Shown: positions 56,892-64,000 of the stretch, piece by piece
Layout of the letters: the number at the start of each line of letters is the position of its first letter
How positions within the stretch are numbered: position 1 is the first letter of the stretch
Assembly (NCBI GenBank): GCA_029204045.2
Contig: CM055061.1
Span: 40,262,977-40,326,976 of the forward strand
Direction: 5' to 3'
Origin: Tillandsia leiboldiana
Lineage: Eukaryota > Streptophyta > Magnoliopsida > Poales > Bromeliaceae
DNA length: 64,000 nt
The notes under the pieces: generated by a model
Databases searched by the model: none
What the model was told of the DNA's origin: nothing
The model's input: the letters and a program-made list of their open reading frames with translations, nothing else
Position numbers and translations under genes: made by a program

Positions 56892-57204
56892 TGTGGTGTC
56901 CCGATTTTTTCGTACGACCTGCCTGGGTGGTCGGTGGTGAGAAAACACCCATTATTGGTGTATTGAGCCTGTTGTGCATCAAACGGATGCCAAAAACGGA
57001 CTCAGCGCGCGAAAACGTTGAAAATCGACTATTTTCGGGCAAAACGGGCCAAACGGGCCGATTTTTCGGGTGGGCCGGTCCACTGCCCACTTGGTATGCA
57101 CCGGGAGCAGCCAACGGAGGGCGCTGCCACGTGGCGCACGCAGATTGGTGGGTCAACGCACGCGCGACCACGCATGTCACATGCCGGGCGCGACGCACGG
57201 TGGA
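56892..57204 (+). mobile_element. G1-family LTR, 5' fragment
   Basis: Begins TGTGGTGTCCCGATT at 56892. GGACTCAGCGCGCGAAAAC near 56998 is the plus-strand form of a word found in all G1 U3 regions. It is broken at 57204 by element B and its remainder is probably beyond the right edge. Confidence 0.65.
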
Positions 57205-59755
57205 TGTAGTATCTCGACCTTCCCGCTTTCCATTTTATTTTTAATTTAAATTAACTAGTTGTTAAGGGGTTGAAAATTCAGGAATTCCTGGGTTGATCGT
57301 CGGTGTTTGCGGGTATTTTTAGGTGCTAGAGCACGCAAAACGGTGAACGGTGGCGCGATCGGATTTGAATTCCGACTCCTGGATCTCCCGGAAAAGAGTT
57401 TTGAAGTTCCCTATTCGCTAAGGTGCATCAGAATCCGTGCTGGCGATCGGCATGCTTTTCGAGATAATCTGGACCCCTCGTTCAAATTTCAAACGACTAA
57501 GGGGTTACTTTTATTATTTTATTATTTTGTCTTGGATCGGGTGCGTACAGGGGAGAGCTCAAAAAAAAAAATCCCACATTTTCTCTCTTTCCAAGGAATG
57601 CGACGGGCGAACCCTAGACCGAGAGAAAGAGGGAGGGGTTTTCCATCGACGTTCTTGATCAAGCGTGCCTGAGGCAGAGAAAGGAACCGGAGCCCCATCG
57701 CCTGCGAGGAGCGGGTGACCCTTCTTCTTCCTCTCCCTTTCGTGAGATCAAGGTGAGCGGTTCGCGTTTGCTTCGGTTTTCGTGTTGGGTTTTCTTTCTG
57801 TAGCCGCATAGGGGCCGTGGGTGAGTTTTTTTGGCTTGTGCCGCCGCCGCCGCCGCCGCCGCCGTGAGGGCCTAGCCGCAGAGGGCGCTCGCGCGGGCTA
57901 GTGCCGCGCGGGGCCGCCAGTAGGCGGGGCGCCCGCGCAGGCTGGTGCCGCGCGGGGCCGCCCGCGCCTGCAGGCAGGGCGCCCGTGCGGGCTGGTGCCG
58001 CTCAGGGCCGCTCGCAGGTCCCCGCCGCCCGCAGGCGGGGCACCCGCGCCAGCAGGCAGGGCGCTCGCGCGGGCTGGCGCCGCGCGGGGCCGCCCGCAGG
58101 CGGGGCACCTGCGCGGGCTGGTGCCGTGCGGGGTTGCCCGCGCCTGCAGGGCTGGTGCCACGCGGGGCCGCCCGCAAGCGGGGCGCCCGCGCGGGCAGGT
58201 GCCGTGCGGGGCCACCCGCAGGCGAGGCGCCCGCGCGGGCTGGTGCCGCATGGGGCCGCCCGCACCTGCAGGCATCCGTGCAGGGTCACCCGCAGTCAGG
58301 GCTGCCTGCAGTCAGTGCGCGCCCGCACGGGCTGGTGCCGTGCGGGGCTGCCGCACGCACCGCGGAGTGGCTCCGCCGCGAACGCCACGCGAGGGGGGCG
58401 GTTTTGCCGCGTAGGTTTTACTATGCTTCGCCGCCGGGTCCCTGGAGCCGCTATTGCGTGATGGGGTTCGTTTTGCGGTTATTTCGGGGTGGTCAGTTTT
58501 AGTGTCACTGATGCTTTTCTTCGGGGGACTTTTTAGGTTCGGGAGTCACATGAGGACGCAGGACGAGTCCGAGTGTCCAGTCGACGCACGCTAAGGTGGG
58601 TACCTTTTTTGACACTTTCAGGGTCTGGGACGAAAGGTAAAGTTGTAAGGGTAAAGTATATGCATGTTAAAATCATGTTATTCCCTGTTTATGGTTGTGG
58701 ATTAGTATCACTGTTATCTGTGGCGATCGAGTGTCGCGGTGCTATATATTACATCATGTTTCGAGTACGATGCTCGAGGTTGCTTACACGCACACCCGCG
58801 GTTTGGCCACCGCGTGGGTGTACTTTTCCGGAAGGGTGGTATGTTGACCCGTGTACCCCACAAGGTGACGTAGTGGGGGCCCCCACAGGTGGGGGGTTAA
58901 AGGCTCCAAGGTGAGAGCGGTGTGGTTTGCCGAGGCAGGTGCTCGGTCTGGCTCGTACGAGCGGTGTGGTTTGCCGAGGCAGGTGCTCGGTCTGGTTTGT
59001 ACTGGGGGGTTACTATTGACTGCACGATGAGGAGTGCGGATGCTCCGGTTCTCTCGGTTTGCTTTATTTACAGTCTTTACAGCATGTTTTACTTTACTCT
59101 CTCTGTCACTGACTTCCCACGTTGTGACAGGTCCAGTCAGGGGTGAGAGCTGGGGTGACGGTGAGGCCGCAACTTGAGGACTGTGGCCCTATTCAGGGCT
59201 AAGGACTTATTTACCTGCTTTTTGTTTATTTCATTTGGGTTAGTAGCTTATGTGAGTTGATACCTCTGTAAGGTTGATGTGGATGTTGGGATGGTTTCGT
59301 ATTCATGTGGATGAATGTTTTACTCTATTACCTGCTAGCCGGCCGGTTGCAAACAACTGAAAAAGCTTTGCGAAAATATTTTGAAAACATAGGTGTCGGG
59401 TGGGCACCGTTTTTAAAATCCTGTGGATTTATGGATTGTGAAAATATTTTGAAAAACATAGGTGTCGTGTGGGCACCGTTTTTAAAACCCTGTGAATTTA
59501 TCCTTTCAAAGTTAGTTGGCCTCTTTAATTCCTGATGCAATGTGGTCTTTGCTTTCCTTTACTTGTGCACTAGCGTGGTTAAAGTGAATACTGTGATTGT
59601 GACGCCGTGCATATACAGAGGAGACTCCGCCCGTTTGCGGGGTGAATTTGTATATGCGGCGGATCTGGGCACGTGCCGGAGGGAGGGAATGTTTCAAAAA
59701 AATAAAATAAATTATTGCGCTATTTTCTGCATCATTAAACCCCTAGGGCGTGACA
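57205..59755 (+). repeat. Tekay-like element B 5' LTR
   Basis: 2,551 bp. Landmarks: GGCGCGATCGGATTTG near 57350, CT-rich leader near 57585, GC-rich minisatellite, GACAGGTCCAGTCAG near 59127, two copies of a CATAGGTGTCG(G/T)GTGGGC unit near 59390 and 59455, and the GACGCCGTGCATATA landmark near 59600. Its first 150 bases match 63851-64000 closely. No supported gene inside. Confidence 0.88.
57890..58340. repeat. GC-rich minisatellite in Tekay-like element B LTR
   Basis: About nine diverged copies of a 40-60-bp unit built from GGCGCCCGCGCGGGCTGGTG and GGGGCCGCCCGCAGGC. Long open frames on both strands here reflect the repeat, not genes. Confidence 0.87.
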
Positions 59756-59764
59756 GATTAAGAT

Positions 59765-61337
59765 GGTATCAGAGAGAAACAACTTTAACCACGGTAGTCG
59801 GTGTCCAACATCCACGGGGTACATCACCACTAGCTACTAACCAATGAAATGATCAGGGTATAGGTGCGTAGAGATGCGAGAGTGCGGGATTGTTGAGTAT
59901 TGTTTCTCGGTTTAACTCGGGTGTTGTGCTAGTGTAGTCGTGTTGTTTTGGAGGTTGGGGTCGAGGTCGGCTGCCACCGGGTTCTTGATGGTTGCTGGGA
60001 ATCAATGGATTAAGCAACCGGCACAGGACACGGTGGGACTGCTGACGGTGTTCATGCACTTGGTGCGGCTGTTAACACATCAGATCGTTGCGCCGGCCTT
60101 TGTTTTCCGAACCCCTTCCTCTGCCAACGTCCTGGTCGTCGTTAGTAACGGTGACTGGTGGTAGTGTAATCCGCCGGTGTTTGTTAGTGTGCCAGCTGTT
60201 TTGTCGATCGTGGGTAACTGGGTAGCCTCTTGTCTAAGTTTGTATCTTTTAGGTCTTCTGGTTTTAGGTTACAGCAGATAGTCGGCCGATTTTTTTTGCA
60301 TCTTGGGCAAGGTATCGGTAGGAATGAGGATTCTTCCCCTACGGTTGTTACCCATAGTTCGGCTTTTACTGTGGTCACTGTGATGGTTGTAGAAATCGTC
60401 GTGGTGGGGTTTTGGGGTGCTCCTTTGGGTTAAAAAGGAGACCACCGGGGCTAGTAAATTTTGTTCGTTTGGGCTCGATTTTGGTTAGAGAGGCCGGTCT
60501 CGTTTCGCACAAGTGTGCGTAAGTGGCGACTTTATATTGGGGGTTTAGCTTTTTGACGCTGGGTGGTGCCATTTAGCTCTTTTTAAGGGGGTTGTGGTGG
60601 TGTAGCTCTGGGTTGGGTTCTTGTGTTCTGCACAAGAGGGTCAGTTAGGTTGTCTTACTGGTGGGTTGGCGCGTGATCCATCGAGTGCGCTTAGTAAACC
60701 TAGGCAGTTTTATGATAAGGTTTTTCTCGCTGTATTCATTGCATGTCCTTTTTCCGACCCGATAGGTTTTGGATAGGTAGTTTATTATACCTGGAGGCCT
60801 TTGTTTTAGTGGGCTTTGAGCTTAGAATTTTCCTAGTTGGGAGTGTGAATGTTTGGTCTGGGGGTTTGCAGCTCGGTTCGATGCCCGGTGCTTGGAGGGG
60901 CAACGGATTGGGACCGAGCGTTAGTGGTTAATCAGAGTGTCGCACCCCCTTCGGTGCCAGGACGGAAGTAGGACCATATCTCTTGGTTTTTGTCGCCAGC
61001 TTCCCATGACCAAGGCATAGTCTTGAGGCTTAGTTTGGGTGCGTTTTGGGTCGTTGATCAATTGGGGCAAGTGTAGGTCAACGGGATCTGTTGACTACTT
61101 GGAGCTCTAGCATTGGTCACTTTCGGCTAGGATGCCCTGCATGCAGCTTTTTCTATGGGGTGGACCTTGTGGTAGGTCGAAGAGTTGAATCCTAGCCTTA
61201 GTTTTGGGTGTCACCTCAAGAGGGACGGGACGGTAGGGTTGCAAGGCAGGTTGAGCCCGCGGTCTGCCTGAAACCCTAAGGCGGGTTCAGCCCGGTAGCT
61301 TATCGTTCTGGGTTACCACTAAGTTCTGACAGGATTT
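59765..61337 (+). other. Unidentified segment where gag-protease should be
   Basis: 1.57 kb after the PBS with no recognisable Gag or protease and no ORF above about 75 codons. It is flanked by two copies of the same 20 bases (AGGGCGTGACAGATTAAGAT at about 59745-59764 and 61338-61357), the LTR end plus the start of the internal region. Origin unknown. Confidence 0.6.
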
Positions 61338-61343
61338 ATAGGG

Positions 61344-63814
61344 CGTGACAGATTAAGATACTTCGGGGGTGGGTATTTGAACGCCCCAGTGGTGTTCATG
61401 GATATGATGAACAGAATTTTCAGACCCTTCTTGGATCAATTTGTAGTGGTCTTTATTGACGACATCCTGATCTACTCGCGTACAGATGAGGAGCACGAGA
61501 AGCACTTGTGGGTAATCCTCCAGATTCTCAGGGATCAGAAATTGTATGCTAAGCTTAAGAAGTGTGAGTTCTGGCTTCGTGAGGTGGACTTTTTGGGACA
61601 CATAGTTTCAGCGACGGGAATTGCGGTGGATCCTAAGAAGGTGGAGTCAGTAACTAACTGGCCCCGACCGACTACAGTAACGAAAATATGAAGCTTCTTA
61701 GGTTTGGCGGGATACTATAGACGCTTCGTGAAAGGTTTCTCAAAAAAATTGCCACCCCTCTAATCGTTTAACTTGGAAAGGGGAGAAATTTGTTTGGACG
61801 GCTCAATGCCTGGACAGCTTCGAGGAACTCAAAGACAGGTTAACATGGGCACCCATGCTTGCACTACCGACACCCGGTGAGGAATTTGAGGTTTATTGTG
61901 ATGCATCGCGGATTGGTCTTGGAGGCGTGCTGATGCAATAGGGGAAAGTCATAGCCTACGCGTCAAGACAACTTAAAGATTATGAGCGAAACTATCCTAC
62001 ACACGATCTGGAACTGGAGGCGGTCGTCTTCGTGTTGAAGCTCTGGAGGCCTTACCTTTATGGAGTCCATTGTAATGTATTTTCGAATCACCAAAGCCTT
62101 AAATACTTGTTCACACAGAAGGAACTAAACTTGCGGCAAAGACGTTGGTTGGAGTTGCTGAAGGACTACGATTTGTCCATCCAGTATCACCCCGGGAAGG
62201 CAAATGTGGTGGCTGATGCCTTGAGTAGGAAAGGTCAAACCGAGGAGATGTCTGTGAGCGCAATCACCCAGCAGGACAGCTTAATCGCGGAGTTCTCGTG
62301 TTTGAGGTTGGAGGTGGTACTGGCAGGGACGGTTACGCGATTGTTGTCCTTAGTGGTCAGGCCGACCTTGTTTGAGAAGATCTGGGAAGGCCAAAGGACA
62401 GCTACGCAGCTACAGCTCGTTCGGGACAAGATTCCCCCGGACCAGAAGGGCGACTTCTCGGTGGGCGCAGACGACACGATACGTTTCCGAGGATGGATTT
62501 GCGTGCCTGATTCGCCAGAGTTGAGGGAAGAAATATTGTCGGAAGCGCACTGCGCTCCCTATGCGGTGCGCTGCGCATCCTAGGGGCACGAAGATGTACA
62601 GGGACCTCAAGCAGACCTTCTGGTGGCCCAAACTGAAAGGGGATGTAACACAGTTCGTAGCACACTGTCTGATTTGTCAACAGGTAAAAGCCGAACACTA
62701 GCGTCCGGCGGGGAAGCTACAACCTCTACCAGTACCAGAATGGAAATGGGAGCGGATCACCATGGATTTTGTCACTGGGTTTCCGCGATCGCAACAGGGA
62801 CACGACACGGTCTGGGTCATAGTGGATCGATTAACGAAGTCAGCGCATTTTCTACCCATTTATACGACGTGGACTCGAGACCGGTTGGCCCAAGTCTACA
62901 TCAGCGAGGTCGTGAGATTGCATGTGGTGCCGGCATCGATTACCTCAGATAGAGACACCCGGTTCGCCTCGAACTTTTGGCAGAGTTTACAGCGGTCTTT
63001 AGGGACTAAACTGCATTTCAGCACGGCTTTTCACCCCTAGACCGACGGACAATCGGAGCGAGTGATCCAGATCCTCGAGGATATGCTCCGAGCCTGCATA
63101 CTTGATTTAGGTGACGGATGGTCACGTTATCTACCTCTCGTGGAATTCGCCTACAACAACAGTTACCAGGCTAGCATTCAAATGGCGCCGTACGAGGCCT
63201 TGTATGGGCGACGCTGTCGATCCCCTATCTGTTGGGACGACTTGGGGGAGCGAAAGTTCTTGGGCCCGGACTTGGTGGAGAAGACCGAGGAAAAGGTACG
63301 CCTTATCAGGCAGCGGTTGTTGACCGCCTTGAGCCGGCAGAAGAGCTATGCAGACCAGAGACGTCGCGACTTGGAATTCCAAGTGGGGGAACACGTGCTA
63401 CTCCGGGTTTCGCCATCCAAAGGGATTAAGCGGTTCGGTCTGAGAGGCAAGTTGAGCCCACGGTTTGTGGGACCTTTTGAAATATTGAAGCGCGTCGGCT
63501 CGGTGGCCTAGTGTCTAGCCCTGCCGCCAAACCTCGACCGGGTACACAATGTGTTTCATGTCTCGATGCTCCGGAAATACCTCCCCGACCCGTCGCATGT
63601 TCTTGATGTCTCTGCTATCGAGCTCAGAGCGGACTTGAGCTTTGAGGAAACACCGGTGCGGATCTTGGCACGGGAGGACAAAAAGCTGCGAAATTGGACG
63701 ATCCCCTATGTAAAGGTGCTATGGAGCAACCATGAAGAGCGGGAAGCGACATGGGAATTAGAGTCGAAGATGAGGGAGTGCTACCCAGATTGGTTCGACG
63801 TGGACCAGGGTTAA
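61344..63814 (+). pseudogene. pol: Tekay-like element B pol: partial RT, RNase H, integrase, chromodomain-type tail
   Basis: RT starts mid-domain (LNAPVVFMDMMNRIF) and keeps the catalytic VVFIDDILIYS (about 61446-61475). After FLGLAGYYRRFVKGF come RNase H motifs (VYCDASRIGLGGVLM, ASRQLKDYERNY, HPGKANVVADALSRK). Integrase has HC..CQQVK, TMDFVTGFP, SDRDTRFAS and TDGQSERV. The tail VHNVFHVSMLRKY...TWELESKMRECYPDWF (63551-63811) is typical of Tekay/Del chromoviruses. In-frame stops occur near 61689, 61760, 61938, 62698, 63039 and 63509. Frames change twice, one of them at an apparent 7-base insertion near 62570. Confidence 0.9.
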
Positions 63815-63850
63815 GTTTCGAGGACGAAACTTCTGTTAAGGGGTGAGTGA
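63815..63850 (+). promoter_or_regulatory. Tekay-like element B 3' UTR motif and polypurine tract
   Basis: TTTCGAGGACGAAACTTCTG followed by AAGGGGTGAGTGA directly before the LTR. This TTTCG(A/G)GGACGAAA...AAGGGG arrangement is characteristic of the Tekay/Del 3' end. Confidence 0.85.
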
Positions 63851-64000
63851 TGTAGTATCTCGACCTTCCCGCTTTCCGTTTTATTTTTAATTTAAATTAA
63901 CTAGTTGTTAAGGGGTTGAAAATTCGTGAATTCCTGGGTTGATCGTCGGTGTTTGCGGGTATTTTTAGGTGCTAGAGCTCGCAAAACGGTGAACGGTGGC
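63851..64000 (+). repeat. Tekay-like element B 3' LTR (start only)
   Basis: First 150 bases of the LTR, starting TGTAGTATCTCGACC and nearly identical to 57205-57354. It is cut by the window end. Confidence 0.95.

Larger units (their letters stand above)
57205..64000 (+). mobile_element. Tekay-like chromovirus element B (runs off window)
   Basis: 5' LTR 57205-59755 (TGTAGTATCTCGACC...GGGCGTGACA), PBS-type TGGTATCAGAG at about 59765, internal region to 63850, and the start of the 3' LTR at 63851. Reverse transcriptase (partial), RNase H, integrase and a C-terminal chromodomain-type tail are recognisable but broken by stops and frameshifts. Gag, protease and the first part of RT are missing. 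The last five bases before the LTR, GTGGA (57200-57204), would be the target-site duplication. Confidence 0.88.

Noticed and set aside
59940..61000. Possible captured host gene in the unidentified segment
   Set aside because: No ORF above about 75 codons, no recognisable domain and no intron pattern. Kept only as an unexplained insertion.

Overview
The window is repeat-only nuclear DNA from a flowering plant. Almost every base belongs to LTR retrotransposons or their solo LTRs, nested in one another, and I see no host gene. The evidence for a plant is Sirevirus-type Ty1/copia elements (gag with coiled coil and zinc knuckles, multiple polypurine tracts, palindrome-rich LTRs, a third ORF), a Tekay-like chromovirus with a C-terminal chromodomain-type tail, a 5S-bearing Cassandra TRIM, and a Tat-like LTR. 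The sequence does not identify the species.

Left part (1-31921). Solo or broken LTRs of a long-LTR family, called G1 here (TGTG(A/G)GGACCCG...GGGGCGTGACA, about 3.75 kb), fill 1-5829. A remnant that may be Tat-lineage Gypsy (5830-6069 and 29375 to about 31460) is split by Sirevirus E1 (6070-29369, target-site duplication ACAAC). The E1 integrase is in turn split by the gag-only element E2 (9993-21927, duplication CTTGG). E2 contains a 100-N gap and looks falsely duplicated by assembly. A foldback MITE with a (TA)n core lies at 31453-31758.

Right part (31922-64000). Tekay-like element A begins with an LTR at 31922 that is split by a G1 solo LTR (34441-38196, CTATA). Its internal region is split by another G1 solo LTR (39234-56668, CCGCT/TCGCT). 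That LTR hosts Sirevirus E3 (39492-48051), which carries a Cassandra TRIM in its 5' LTR, and a Copia solo LTR (49622-54697, AAATA). The Copia solo LTR itself hosts a Tekay solo LTR (TCGGA) and a second Copia solo LTR (ATAAC). From 57205 a second Tekay-like element, B, runs off the right edge.

Working relationships. E1 encodes the full gag-pol set (protease, integrase, RT, RNase H) plus a third ORF. E2 and E3 have lost all of pol at the same junction, so they would depend on proteins from an E1-like partner. E3 has open reading frames for gag and for ORF3. In both E1 and E3, ORF3 is preceded by an internal promoter-like block (palindrome array, TATA, leader, candidate intron). The Copia LTR leaders hold an array of stem-loops with one invariant hexaloop and covarying stems, preceded by two long hairpins. 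This is the strongest candidate for an undescribed functional RNA structure in the window.
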